64,000 nt of DNA from Prorocentrum cordatum. Lineage: Eukaryota; Sar; Dinophyceae; Prorocentrales; Prorocentraceae. Shown here piece by piece: positions 1 to 10,345 of this stretch. Under the pieces are notes generated by a model that made no database searches, was not told the origin of the DNA, and was given only the letters and a program-made list of their open reading frames with translations. Numbering within the stretch: position 1 is the stretch's first letter; every line of letters begins with the position of its first letter. The stretch covers positions 1-64,000 of the forward strand of contig CAUYUJ010003958.1 in the NCBI GenBank assembly GCA_963575745.1, in the 5' to 3' direction. A program made the translations under genes and the position numbers.

Positions 1-191
1 TACAGCGGGGGTCGAACATTAGGTCGGGCATGTCGTCCTACAGGCGGACTTTGGACGACACATAAAAATTATCCCGGCAAAGCAACCTAACAGCGATGTG
101 TAGAAGCATATCTGGAAGCATTCCCCTTGAGATTCAGATGAGAATCCAGTTGTAGAATTCTGCTGTTCTCGCAGTCGCAGTCGCATTCGCG

Positions 192-1630
192 ATGACAGTC
201 GCAGTGGCAACGGCAGTGACAGTCACAGCCTCAGCCTCAGCCTGCCTCAGCATCAGCATCAGCCTGCCTCAGCCTCAGCCTCAGCCTGCATCAGCCTCAG
301 CCTCAGCCTGCTTCAGCCTCAGCCTCAGTCGGCCTTCAGCCTCGGCCTCAGCCTCAGCCTGCCTCAGCCTCAGCCTGCATCAGCCTGAGCCTCAGCCTCA
401 GCCTGCCTCAGCCCCAGCCTGCCTCAGCCTCAGCCTCAGCCTGCCTCAGCCTCAGCCTCAGCCTGCTTCAGCCTCAGCCTCAGTCTGCCTTCAGCCTCGG
501 CCTCAGCCTCAGCCTGCCTCAGCCTCAGCCTGCATCAGCCTCAGCCTCAGCCTCAGCCTGCCTCAGCCTCAGCCTGCCTCAGCGTCTGCCTCGGCCTGCC
601 TCAGCCTCAGCCTCAGCCTCAGCCTCAGCCTCAGCCTGCCTCAGCCTCAGACTGCCTCAGCCTCAGCCTGCCTCAGCGTCTGCCTCAGCATCAGCCTGCC
701 TCAGCCTCAGCCTGCCTCAGCCTCAGCATCAGCCTGCCTCAGCCTCAGCCTCAGCCTGCCTTAGCCTCAGCCTCAGCCTCCGCTTCAGCCACAGCCTGTC
801 TCAGCCTCAGCCTCAGCCTGCCTCAGCCTCAGCCTCAGCCTGCTTCAGCCTCAGCCTCAGTCTGCCTTCAGCCTCGGCCTCAGCCTCAGCCTGCCTCAGC
901 CTCAGCCTGCATCAGCCTCAGCCTCAGCCTCAGCCTGCCTCAGCATCAGCCTGCCTCAGCCTCAGACTCAGCCTGCCTCAGCTATCAGCAGGCCTTAGCC
1001 TCAGACTCAGCCTGCCTCAGCCTCCAGGCCAGTCTCGCTTCTAGCCTCTGCATCACTACTCCGCCAGCCTGCTCAGCCTCAGCCTCCAGCCTGCTTCAGC
1101 CTCAAAGCCTCAGTCTGCCTTCAGCCTCTGCCTCAGCCTCAGCCTGCATCAGCCTCAGCCTCAGCCTCAGCCTCGGCCTCAGCATCAGCCTGCCTCAGCC
1201 TCAGCCTCAGCCTGCTCAGCCTCAGCCTCAGCCTGCTTCAGCCTCAGCCTCAGTCTGCCTGCAGCCTCGGCTTCAGCCTCCGCCTGCCTCAGCCTCAGCC
1301 TGCATCAGCCTCAGCCTCAGCCTCAGCCTGCCTCAGCATCAGCCTGCCTCAGCCTCAGCCTCAGCCTCAGCCTGCTCAGCCTCAGCCTGCTTCAGCCTCA
1401 GCCTCAGCCCAGCCTGCCTTCAGCCTCGGCCTCAGCCTGCCTCAGCCTCGCCTGCTCTCAGACTCAGCCTCAGCCTGCCTCAGCATCAGGCGATCAGCCT
1501 GCCTCAGCCTCAGCCTCAGCTTGCCTCAGCCTGCTTCGCAGCTGACTTCAGCCTCAGCCTCAGTCTGCCTTCAGCCTCGGCCTGCCTCAGCCTCAGCCTG
1601 CCTCAGCCTCAGCCTCAGCCTGCATCAGCA
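192..1630. repeat. TCAGCC hexamer satellite
   Basis: About 1.4 kb of imperfect TCAGCC hexamers, with frequent TGCCTCAGCC, TGCATCAGCC and TGCTTCAGCC variants. Variant blocks recur in the same order (for example the block with CTTCAGCC then GTCTGCCTTCAGCC then CTCGGCC near 310, 470, 840 and 1250), so there is a higher-order unit of a few hundred bases. The open frame through it (192-764) is a by-product of a 6-bp period and is not a gene. Bases 1-190 hold nothing I recognise. Confidence 0.95.
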
Positions 1631-1635
1631 TTAAA

Positions 1636-2050
1636 AATGTGGCCCGGGAGTTGAGTTTATGGAACTCGAAGAACACGAAGTGGCCTACAGTTGGCTCCGG
1701 GCATTCAAAATCATGCCCAGGAATGGAGTTATGGGAACTCGAAGACCACGAAGTGGCCTACAGTTGGCTCCGGGCATTCAGAATGTGGCCCGGGAATGGA
1801 GTTCTGGGAACTCCAGAAACACAAGCTACAGTTGGCTCCGGGCATTCAGGAATGTGGCCCGGGAATGAATGTTCTGGAGGTTCGAAGAGCACGTATGGGT
1901 GGCCTACAGTTGGCTCCGGGATCCAAAATTGTGGTACGGGAATGGAGTTCTGGGAAGTCGAAGAGCACGAAGTGTCCTACAGTTGGCTCCGGGCATTCAG
2001 AATGTGGCCCGGGAATGGAGTTCTGGGAGGTCGAAGAGCACGAAGTGTGT
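1636..2050. repeat. 73-bp tandem repeat, about 5.5 copies
   Basis: The anchor TTGGCTCCGGGCATTCA recurs at 1691, 1764, 1832, 1983 and, altered, at 1910. Spacings are 73, 68, 78 and 73 bp. Each unit also carries GGAATGGAGTTCTGGGA and CGAAGAGCACGAAGTG. The array adjoins the hexamer satellite. The frames through it show no domain. Confidence 0.9.
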
Positions 2051-2460
2051 GACTGTTTGCGAAAAACGACTTCGGACACGAGTTCGGACACAGCTCCCCG
2101 GATGCCGCCCAGACCCCCCTGTGGAGTCATTTGCTGTTCTCTTTTGACGCCACTAGAAACCTATCAGTCTTCGCTGTTAGGTAAATATGTAAAACATGCT
2201 CGAACATAGTCAAGAATTGTCTGAAATCGTCCCCAAACTATTTTTTGACAATTTTGGAAGTTTCCTCCTGTAGAGGGCCGGCTGAAATCAAAAGGCAAGC
2301 TGCCCAAATGGGAGTCAAACGTTCTGCGGCCCACGACAGTGGAAACATCTCACGACGTTGGGGTGTCTCGGTCCTTCCGGGGGCTGGCAGGCGTGGATCG
2401 GAGAAGGGCGCCGCCTCGTCGATGCAGCGGCGATGCCAGAATGGATAAGAACGGGCTTCA
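2051..2460. other. No gene seen between 73-bp repeat and retroelement 1
   Basis: AT-richer sequence with a short direct repeat (TTCGGACACGAGTTCGGACA near 2070) and a T-rich stretch near 2240. I see no coding signal or RNA gene. Confidence 0.5.
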
Positions 2461-2541
2461 GATCGCGCCCCTCCTCCTCCTTCTCCTTCTCCTCCTCCTT
2501 CTTCTCTTCCTCCTCCTCCTCCTCCTTCTCCTCCTCCTCCT
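2461..2541. repeat. (TCC)n microsatellite at 5' side of retroelement 1
   Basis: An interrupted TCC/TTC triplet tract that runs directly into the SL at 2541, so the last TCC belongs to both. A shorter (TCC)n tract lies at 10346-10370, just past the 3' end of the same element. Confidence 0.9.
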
Positions 2542-2562
2542 CCGTAGCCATTTTGGCTCAAG
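2541..2562 (+). other. Spliced-leader relic, 5' end of retroelement 1
   Basis: All 22 positions match the dinoflagellate SL: it begins TCCGTAGCC and ends TTGGCTCAAG. It is followed at 2565-2579 by CCGTTTTGGCACAAT, which looks like a second SL with an internal deletion. The SL is normally added to mRNA by trans-splicing, so its presence in DNA marks a copied mRNA. Confidence 0.92.
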
Positions 2563-2703
2563 AACCGTTTTGGCACAATCGCGCCCGCGCGGCGCCCTTG
2601 GGCCAGGCTCCGCACCTCTTCGCGGTGTTCTTGACTACCGGCTGCCGTCGCCACGCCGAGGGCGTCGCGACCAGCCCCGACCAAGTCGGAGCCAAACTTT
2701 GGG

Positions 2704-3854
2704 ATGGGCCCTCGCCGCCCTCGCTCGGCTGCGCCGCGGCCCGCTGCTGGGGCAGCGCTCGCGGTGCCGTTCCTGGAGGACTGGACGCGCTGCTCGAGCT
2801 GCTCTTCGTGGCGCTGGAACAAGAGCTGGTGCCAGGAGCTCTGGCAATGCAGCTGCGGGACCGCCGTCGAGCCGTTCCGTCGGCACCCGCGGCGCCAAGC
2901 CTCCGCGGCTGCTCCAGCCAGCCTGGGCCGCGCGGGCTCCCTCGCCCAGTGCCCCTGGCGGCGACAGGGGCCCGCCGACGGCGACGCGAGCTCCACTGGC
3001 GGCGCGAGCAGGACCTCGGACCTGTCGTCCGTCCTCACGCAGCTCGCGGCCTCGAAGGGCCAGGAGCCCCAGGCGGCCGCAGCCATCGAGCTGGTGCGGA
3101 AGCTGGTGGCGCCACCCCCGCCCGTGGTGGAGGCCAAGCCGCCGCCAGGAAGCACCAGGGCGCGGTGGACGCGGTGATCAGGCTGGAGGACCAGCTCGCA
3201 GCGGCGCGCGAGAGGGAGAGCGCGATGGCCGCGATGCTGGCGGAGGCGGAGCACTCCAAGCGGGTTGCCGCGGCAGCGGTGGCGCGCCAGGCTGCCGAGG
3301 TTGAGCGGCAGCAGGACCTCAGTGAGGAGATCTTCCAGCTCACGTGGGACCCAGGTGTCTTCTCGAACGTGAGCGACCTCTCGCCGTCCGAGCGCGAGGA
3401 GCTGAGGCAGCTCGAGTCCTCGCTCACCGCTGCCAAGGCAGACCTGGCGGGCAGGGCGAAGGCCATCAAGGATAAGTTCCAGCAAGCGCGCGCGGTGAAG
3501 ATGTCACTGCGCAAGCGGAAGGGCTCCAACTCGCCCGACCGCCTCAGCGAGATCGACGAGGGCGACGCCGTGATGGGCGACGCGGTCCTCGGCGGCAAGG
3601 CAGTGGCTGACGGTGGCTCCACAGGTGGCGCTGCGGAGAAGGGCGAGAACTCCATCGCGCAGGCTGCTAAGCAGATCAGCGCCGCCAAGCTGTCTGCTGC
3701 ACGGGCCGCCAAGACAGCTGCTGCTGGTGGGGCGGCCGCGGCGCGGCCCAGCGCTGAGGGCGGGACCCCGCAAGCAGAGGCTGCCCTTCCCGCCGCACCC
3801 GCAGCCGAGCCAGGGGCCTCAGCGGCTAGCGGGGCCCCCGCGGCCTCAGCTTGA
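2704..3854 (+). pseudogene. Retroelement 1 ORF1: zinc ribbon plus coiled coil
   Basis: This is likely the nucleic-acid-binding ORF1 protein of the element. The first part (ATG at 2704) reads a cysteine and tryptophan cluster, WTRCSSCSSWRWNKSW then CQELWQCSCG, which has the spacing of the CSACRYRW...CYTC ribbon in retroelement 3. Near 3150 the frame changes; the second part reads a long charged helix rich in A, E, R and K (VDAVIRLEDQLAAARERE onward), predicted to be coiled coil, then an Ala-rich tail. It ends at a TGA (3852-3854), after which the same frame stays open into the endonuclease. The product could therefore once have been a single polyprotein. The true start may lie upstream, nearer the SL. 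Confidence 0.65.
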
Positions 3855-3899
3855 CGTGAGGCCGCGGGCCCAGCCCATGCAGGCTCGGCCCGCGCCAAC

Positions 3900-4976
3900 A
3901 CGAGTCTTGATGGAGGTGTTGAGGAGATCGACTCCAGTTTTGGCAGCAGTGGGGGCCATCGCTTATTCTTTGCGAATGTCACGGAGATGGGACCACTGGC
4001 TTGGGGCTTTGTGGAGGAGTCGGTCGAGAGGTTCAACGCGTTCAGCTTCGTCGAGACACACGTGCAGGGGAGCCACTTTGAGAAGTGGCGGGTCGCGGCC
4101 AAGAGGCTCGACCTCAAGATCTTGGCCAATCATGCAAGGCCCTCCAGGAAGGGCCTTTTGGAGGGATCCACTGTCGCGGGGTGTGAAGGCGGCGAGTGGT
4201 TGTTGTGCAAGCGCGGCCAGTTCACGCACACTCTCGAGGGCAGCACGGACGTGGGTCTTGCTGCTCCTGGTGCTACTGCCGCCGACGGTTTCCAAGCCAG
4301 CGTGCTGCACCTCAGGGGCAGGGGCTCGCTGGTGGTGGTGACCTTCTACGGCGTGAGTGGCACGGGCTGGAGAGGCAGCAACGTGCGGCGCTTCGCCAAG
4401 TTGGGCGGGCTCCTCCAGGCCATCCGCATCCCGTGGCTGGTCATCGGCGACTTCAACATGCCGAGCGAGACCTTGCGAGGTGCGGGCTTCCTGCAGCGGG
4501 TCGGAGCCCAGGTAGTGCAGGCTAAGGTAGCCACCACCTGCGACGCGGGCAAGGAGGGCTCGCACATTGACTACGGATTGTGCTCGGCCTCATGCGCGCC
4601 GCTGCTGGCGGGCATGTGGGCCACAGCAGCTGTGCCCTGGAAGACCCACTGCGGCCTCGTGGTGGAGTTTCGGGCAGGCCATGAGGTGCTTCAAGGCCGT
4701 CGGCTGGTGCTCGCCAAGAGCTTGCCGCAGGCCTCGCGCCCGAGGAAGGAGAGGGCCAGCACGCGGAGAGGTCGGTCTGGAGCTGACGCAGATCGCCGCG
4801 CCCTCGCCAAGGAGAAGGAGCTGGACCTCCACGCGCAGCTCTACGGCATCCACGTGCAGGCCAGGATACTCGAGGAGGCGTCCACCGGCACAGGCTCGGC
4901 GGGTTCGGACACCTCCGACGCGAGCAGCGAGAGCGACGGCTGGGAGGCCCCCGTGTTCGGCCAGGCCCCCCCCCGC
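3900..4976 (+). pseudogene. Retroelement 1 AP-type endonuclease domain
   Basis: This is the endonuclease that would nick target DNA to prime reverse transcription. Diagnostic motifs of the exonuclease-endonuclease-phosphatase fold are visible: FFANVTEMG at the start, FVETHVQG (catalytic Glu), VVTFYGVSGTG, VIGDFNMPSE (the GDxN motif), SHIDYGL and WKTHCGLVVEF (terminal His). The frame is open from 3855 through about 4968 and is then lost at a run of nine C at 4969-4977. Beyond that point the coherent acidic linker (FDDMDVDPFEDLAAEQFED) is read in another frame. A one-base error or mutation in the C run explains this. Confidence 0.8.
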
Positions 4977-4977
4977 G

Positions 4978-7548
4978 ACCCCCGCAGGCCGCGTCGCGGC
5001 GAGGTTCGACGACATGGACGTGGACCCCTTCGAGGACCTTGCCGCGGAGCAGTTCGAGGATCTCGAGAGCGGCCCGCCCGAGGAGCCCTCTGAGGTCGCG
5101 GCCGCCCCGCCTCCCCGCAGCCGTCGCAAGGAGGGGGGGGAGGACGGCCACTCCCTGCGCCCTCAGGAGGAGCGCGGGGGGGGGAGGACGGCCACTCCCC
5201 GCGCCCCACTGCCCCATGGTCGCGGCGGCAGCGGGGGGCAGTGCCCGTGGCTGCTGGAGGACGCGGTCTGGCGCGACACGGCCGCTGGCCCCCGCGAGGC
5301 TGCCCCAGCGCCTCAGGGGCAGGACGAGACGGCGGCCCTCCTGGTCGGCGGCCCCCACCTGGTGCAGCTCAGCTCTCAGTACGCCGGCTGGGCAGCCCAC
5401 GTTGAGCGCGCCATCTGCCGCCAGCATGGCCAGCAGTACGCAGGCAGCGTCTCACGCAGCAAGAGGGCCCAGCTGGTTGATGCTGCCGCCACGCAGGGCA
5501 CGAGCACCATGGCGAGGAAGGAGCCCCTGCGCGGGGTGGCAGCGCGTTGGTGGGCCTCAGTGGCAGCGCTCTTCGGTCGGCTTGGCAAGCTCCGACGGCG
5601 CAGCAAGAAGGCAATCGAGGACAGGCTGCTTCTGCGCGCAGCAGGGTGCGAGCTGAGCCAGCACGTCCCTGCGCAGGCCAAGAGGTGCTACCATCGGGCC
5701 AGGAACGGTGGGCGCCCCATCGGGCAGCCTCGACATCAGCACGCTGCAGCAGGCTCGAGGCCTTTGGCCGAAGGTCAGCGAGCTACCCCTCCTCGCGCTG
5801 GAAGGTCTCCCAGGTTCAGCGCTCTGGTCGCTAGCCTGGAGGACGTGCACACCATTTTGATGAGGACCTGATAGCGCTGGAGGAGGCGGCTCAGGAGGCG
5901 GCAGTGCGCGCTCGGAGGCTCGCGGTCCAGGCTTCCCTGCGCGAGTTCCGACAGTGGATCAGCGCCGAGGAGGCCACCCCTCTGGTGTTTCGCTCCTTGC
6001 GAGAGCGACAGTCAGCCGCGGACGAGGTGATGGTCGGCAGCCGCATCCTCGTGCACCCGCGCGACATCCTCGTCGCTAAGGCTGACGCATGGAGTGGGTT
6101 GTGGGCTCCGCGACCCTACGACCCCAGCGACCTGCAGGTGCTCTTCGGCGAGCTTCGCGAGCTGGTGCAGTACGAGGAGATGGAGCCCATCACGGTGGTC
6201 GACATCCGTCGGGCCCTTCTGCGCATGCGGCCCAAGACGGGCAAGGGCATCGACCAGTTCTCGGTGGGCGACCTGGCCAGGCTGCCTGACGCGGCGCTGC
6301 AGGAGCTGGCTGACCTCTACACCGCCGCTGAGCAGGCGGCCACGTGGCCAGAGCAGCTCCTCCTCGTGCTCGGCCACGTCCTGGAGAAGAAGGGCGGAGG
6401 CGAGCGCATCATCGGCGTCCTCAGCATGGTCACCCGTTGCTGGAGCATGGTCAGGGAGGACGCCATGCGGGAGTGGTCGCGCCGCACGGCCCCAGCGTGG
6501 GACGCGGCCGTGGCTGGCAACTCCTCGCTGCGCGAGGTTTTCGCGCGGGCCGTGAGCGAGGAGTCCTACGCGGCCTTGGGCGTCTCCTACGGGCACGGCC
6601 TGGTTGACATCCAGAAGTTCTATGACAGCATGCCGTGGGCGGGGCTTGCCCGCGCCGCCCTTCGGTGCGGCTTCCCGCCCGCCGTCCTTGCCCTGGAGCT
6701 GCAGCAGTGCATGGCGGGGCGCGTCCTGCTGCAGGACGGCTTGGCCTCGAGGCTCGTGGTCCCCTCGCAGTCGGTGGTTCAGGGCGTGCGGTCGGGCACG
6801 CGCTTCGGCAAGTGCATGACGTACTTCACCATGGAGCGGCTCGCCACGGGGGCCTCACAGGGAATGCCTCAGCTCCTGCCGTCTAGGATCTGGGTGGATG
6901 ACCTCTCCCTTTCCGCGGTTGGCTCCCGCCCCGCTGTGGTTGCTGCCGTCTCGCAGGGCATCCGCGACTTCGGGCAGGGCATGCAGCAGGAGGGCTTCGC
7001 GCTCTCCCCCAAGAGCGTGGTGGTGTGCTCGCAGCTGGAGGACGCCCGCAGCATCGCGAGGATCGTCAAGCAGCACGGGTTCACCGCCCAGGCTTCCTCT
7101 TTCGGCACGTGCCTCGGGGTCGACCTCGCGGCGGGCAGACGGCCAGTGCGCACCGCGATCTCGAAGCGCTTCGGCAAGACAAGGCAGGCGAGCAAGCGGC
7201 TCCGTGGCATGGCCAAGGCCTCGCGGCAGTACCTGAAGTGCGGTTTCATCGAGAAGGTCGGCCTCCAGACGGCAGCGACCTACGGGCTCGAGATCTTCGG
7301 CGCCTTCGGCAGCAGGCTGGCCGAGTTGCGACGACGGCTGGCGTCAGTCACAGGCGCCGTCAAGCGTGGGAGGTGCCTCACCACGCAGCTGGCCCTCCGC
7401 GCGGGAGCCCTGGATCCAGCACGGCGCCTCCCACGGGCGCTCCTCAAGAACTGGTTCGAGGTATGGAGAGGCAGCCAGGAGATACGCCAGCGGGTCGAGC
7501 GCGCCTGGATTCCCATCCATGCCAGGCTGCGCGAGGCCCCCCCCCCCC
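4978..7548 (+). pseudogene. Retroelement 1 linker and reverse transcriptase
   Basis: The linker (4978-5720) leads into an RT that is open from about 5847 to 7536. RT motifs: fingers region PKTGKGIDQFSVGDLA; palm motif A VDIQKFYDSM (Asp at 6606-6608); motif B-like QGVRSGTRFGKCM; motif C WVDDLSLS (Asp-Asp at 6897-6902). The Tyr-Ala of the usual YADD box is Trp-Val here, and retroelement 3 has Val-Ile at the same place. The thumb region continues to about 7530 (WFEVWRGSQEIRQRVERAWI). The frame breaks at thirteen consecutive C, 7537-7549. Catalytic aspartates are intact, so the polymerase fold was probably functional until recently. Confidence 0.85.
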
Positions 7549-7549
7549 C

Positions 7550-8200
7550 GAGGAGAGGGTCTCCGCCCTGCAGGCTATGCTGCTGCAGTACGGCTGGAGT
7601 CCAGTGGGTCCTCGAGGTTGGGAGCGGCACCTTCAGGACGGATCTCGGGAAATGTGGGCCTTCCCCGACGTGGCCAGCATCACCGAGGGTTCCTGCCAGG
7701 CCGTCCTCGACGCCTTCGACGCCTCTGTCCAAGAGGACCTGTGGCAGCGCGCGGCGGGCCACTGGTGCGGGGCTGGCCTGGAGGGAGGGACCGACCTGCG
7801 CTCCCTGCGGCGTCTCCTCCAGAGGCTCAGGCAGCTCCCAGGGGGGCCCGCGCTTGAAGAGCTGCTCGCCACCATCGCTGTTGGAGGCGCGTGGCCGCGA
7901 GCCAGAAAGAGGGAGGTCTTCGGAGACACTGAGCTCTTGACGTGCCCTCGATGTGGCGAGGCCGAGGAGACCGCCTACCACAGGTACCGGAGCTGCCCGT
8001 GCAACACGGGCAGCAAGGCATACGACGACAGCGACGAGTTCAGCGGCCGAGCGGCAACCGACCATGAGGCGCACGCCGCCTTCTGGCTCAGGGGCCTCCT
8101 CCCTGCCAGCTGGACGGAGGTCAGCGCCCCGCCCGACGGCGACTCGTGGATCTTCTTGCAGGGCCATCGGGCTGACAGCGTGGCCCCTGGCGAGTTCGGG
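7550..8200 (+). pseudogene. Retroelement 1 post-RT zinc knuckle region
   Basis: After the C13 tract the coherent frame reads WAFPDVASITEGSC, then LTCPRCGEAEETAYHRY ending RSCP. This CxxC-x8-H-x4-C arrangement is the zinc-binding motif typical at the C-terminus of LINE RTs (compare CPHCGASEETREHRFWRCP in retroelement 2). The frame changes again near 8200, before RNase H. Confidence 0.75.
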
Positions 8201-8217
8201 CGAGGCTCCGAGCTCGC

Positions 8218-10275
8218 CCCCTCATCCTCTTCGGCGATGCCAGCGGGGGTCATGAAGGGCAGGTGCCCCATCTTCGTCGGGTCGGGCTCGCCGTGGCCAT
8301 GATCCAACTGCTCAACGGCATGCTGGAACGGGCCGTCTGGGGCAGCCTCAGCGGCCCCGTGCAGACCGTGCACCGCGGGGAGCTGCGCGCGCTGGTGCTG
8401 GCCGCGCAGGGCTCCCTCGGGCCGACGGCCTTCGTCTCCGACAACCTGGCGGTCTGCATGGGCTGGTGGAGCAGACGCGATCAGCGGCCGCAGGGTGCCG
8501 ACTGTGACCTGCGGGCCCTGCTGGGCCAACTCTTCCTGACGAGGGACAGGTCGGAGTTCGTCGAGGAGCACGTGAACTCACACCTGGACATGGACGAGGC
8601 CGCGCGGCGCGGCCTCCCGCCGTGGCTGATCATGGGCAATGCGGTCGCCGACGTCCTCGCAGGAGAGGCTGCAGAGCTGGCCCGCCTCCCTGCTCCCGAG
8701 AGGGGGCGTGTGCTCCAGGCTGAGCAGATGGCGATGGTGGTCAAACGACGTCTCCTGCGGGCGACCTTGGACGCGCTGAGCGCCGAGGCCGAGTTCACGC
8801 CATCGGTGCGACACGCGAGGCGACGGCGCCAGGTGCCGCCTGCGCCCAGCATGGTGGAGGCCTTCGGCTCGTCGCACGCGCTGGACAGCCGAGACAGCTG
8901 CTTGCGATGCAGGTGTTCAGCCTCCCGCGCCGCGCGCTCGCAGTGGATGGCATCTCGCTGTCCAGGGCTGCTGCGCGATGGGCCCTCCACGCTCAGGCTG
9001 CGGGAGGGCCTCCCGCACATCGGAGGAGGTCGGCCCCATGCCTCCCACTTTCTTCGACTCCATGAGCGCCTGGACGTGCGGTTCTGCGTCTGCTGCGGGT
9101 GCTTCGTGGCCGCTGCGGGCCGCATGGTGGGCCTGGGCCTTCGGGCCAGGTGCCTAGGCCGCCCTTCGCGGGCTGGCCGCGACTGCCCCCAGCGGCTGGC
9201 TCGAGGCCGGTGGCCGAAGGCCAGCGGACAGCGCAGGTTCGTGAGGAAGGAGGCCGAGCTGGTGATCGGCCCGAGGCTGCTGGCCCTTCGGCGCCGCGCT
9301 GCTCGAGCAGCTGCACGTGCCGCAGGCCGCCGAGGTGGCCAGGCCCCCCCTGCGCTGGGCGCGGAGGCCGACGGCGAGCTGGACGAGGTGGACCACTGCG
9401 CGCTGGGCGACACGATCGGGGACGCTGCTCGTGGAGGCGTGGGTGCTGCGGGTCGATCCGTGCGGGAGATCGGCCTAACCTCGTGCGAACCGCTGATCCC
9501 AAAGCGGCTCTCGCCAAAGCCCCACGCCGCCGACGCAGAGCGGGATGTTGTTGTGATGGGCGACTCGGTTCTCGTGACGGCAGACCTGGAGGGGCCAGCC
9601 GCTCCCCATGCGCTGGGCACGGAGGCCGACGACGCGCTGGACGAGGTGGTCCACCACGCGCTGGACGACACGATCAGGGATGCGGTACGTGAAGGCGTTG
9701 GTGCTGCGGGTCGATCCGTGCGGGAGATCGGCCTAGCTTCGTGCGAACCGCTGATCCCAAAGCGGCTCTCGCCAAAGCCCCACGCCGACACTGAGCGGGA
9801 GTTTGAGGTGCTGGGCGACTCGGTCCTCGTGGCGGCAGACCTGGAGGGGCCTGTCCCGTTGGGGGCGGCGCCTCCAGGTCCTTCGGCTGGCCCAGACAGT
9901 TGCCCGCACCCTGTGATAAATTGCGGGATGGCAGAGTTCGAAGGGGGGGCGAGGTGCGCCACGGGCGCGGAGTCTTCCTCGCCTCCCCGTGGCCTCCCAG
10001 TGGACGCGACCTTCCTCGACAAGGTCGCCTTCCTCCTCCGCGCTGCCAGCGGCGGCATCGTCTCGGACATGGAGGACGAGGTCGGCCAGACCGTGAAGCG
10101 GCAGCGCCGAGCGGCGGCCGCTGTGCCCGCGGGCCGTGGCCATCGCCCCAGCAGCTGGCCACCGTCGGCCACCCGCGGGGCGCCTGCGAGCGGTCCGCCC
10201 GCCAAGCGGGCGCGGGCCAGCGCCGCGCCGAGCCTGCCCCGCGCCTCGCGAGCCGCCGAGGGCGGCGACCGCTGA
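8218..10275 (+). CDS. Retroelement 1 RNase H and Cys-rich C-terminal region
   Basis: The 5' part reads as an RNase HI domain: LILFGDASGGHEG (first Asp at 8236), HRGELRALVLAA (Glu at 8380), AFVSDNLAV (Asp at 8440), then HVNSHLDMDEA and GNAVADVLAG for the last acidic and His positions. It would degrade the RNA strand after cDNA synthesis. Around 8880-9230 lies a cysteine-rich stretch (CLRCRCSASRAARSQW, CVCCGCF, RARCLGRPS, RLARGRWP) that looks metal-binding. From 9353 to 9855 an 86-codon unit is present twice. The tail is Ala/Pro/Arg rich and ends at 10275. The frame is open throughout. The start is arbitrary because the domain was probably fused to the RT. Confidence 0.75.
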   Translation, partial: PLILFGDASGGHEGQVPHLRRVGLAVAMIQLLNGMLERAVWGSLSGPVQTVHRGELRALVLAAQGSLGPTAFVSDNLAVCMGWWSRRDQRPQGADCDLRALLGQLFLTRDRSEFVEEHVNSHLDMDEAARRGLPPWLIMGNAVADVLAGEAAELARLPAPERGRVLQAEQMAMVVKRRLLRATLDALSAEAEFTPSVRHARRRRQVPPAPSMVEAFGSSHALDSRDSCLRCRCSASRAARSQWMASRCPGLLRDGPSTLRLREGLPHIGGGRPHASHFLRLHERLDVRFCVCCGCFVAAAGRMVGLGLRARCLGRPSRAGRDCPQRLARGRWPKASGQRRFVRKEAELVIGPRLLALRRRAARAAARAAGRRGGQAPPALGAEADGELDEVDHCALGDTIGDAARGGVGAAGRSVREIGLTSCEPLIPKRLSPKPHAADAERDVVVMGDSVLVTADLEGPAAPHALGTEADDALDEVVHHALDDTIRDAVREGVGAAGRSVREIGLASCEPLIPKRLSPKPHADTEREFEVLGDSVLVAADLEGPVPLGAAPPGPSAGPDSCPHPVINCGMAEFEGGARCATGAESSSPPRGLPVDATFLDKVAFLLRAASGGIVSDMEDEVGQTVKRQRRAAAAVPAGRGHRPSSWPPSATRGAPASGPPAKRARASAAPSLPRASRAAEGGDR
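9353..9855 (+). repeat. 258-bp in-frame tandem duplication inside retroelement 1
   Basis: GGAGGCCGAC begins matched blocks at 9363 and 9621, an offset of 258 bp (86 codons). Both copies encode EIGL-SCEPLIPKRLSPKPHA, GDSVLV-ADLEGP and GVGAAGRSVREIGL. The copies differ at scattered positions but keep the frame. Confidence 0.9.
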
Positions 10276-10345
10276 GCGGGGTCGCGGGCGCCGCGGGCGG
10301 GGCGCGTCGGCCCGACTGACGCGTTCCCTACTGCCCTCACCCTCA

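Noticed and set aside
192-764. 190-codon Ser/Leu/Gln-rich frame
   Set aside because: Created by the TCAGCC hexamer; no start context, domain or non-repetitive part.
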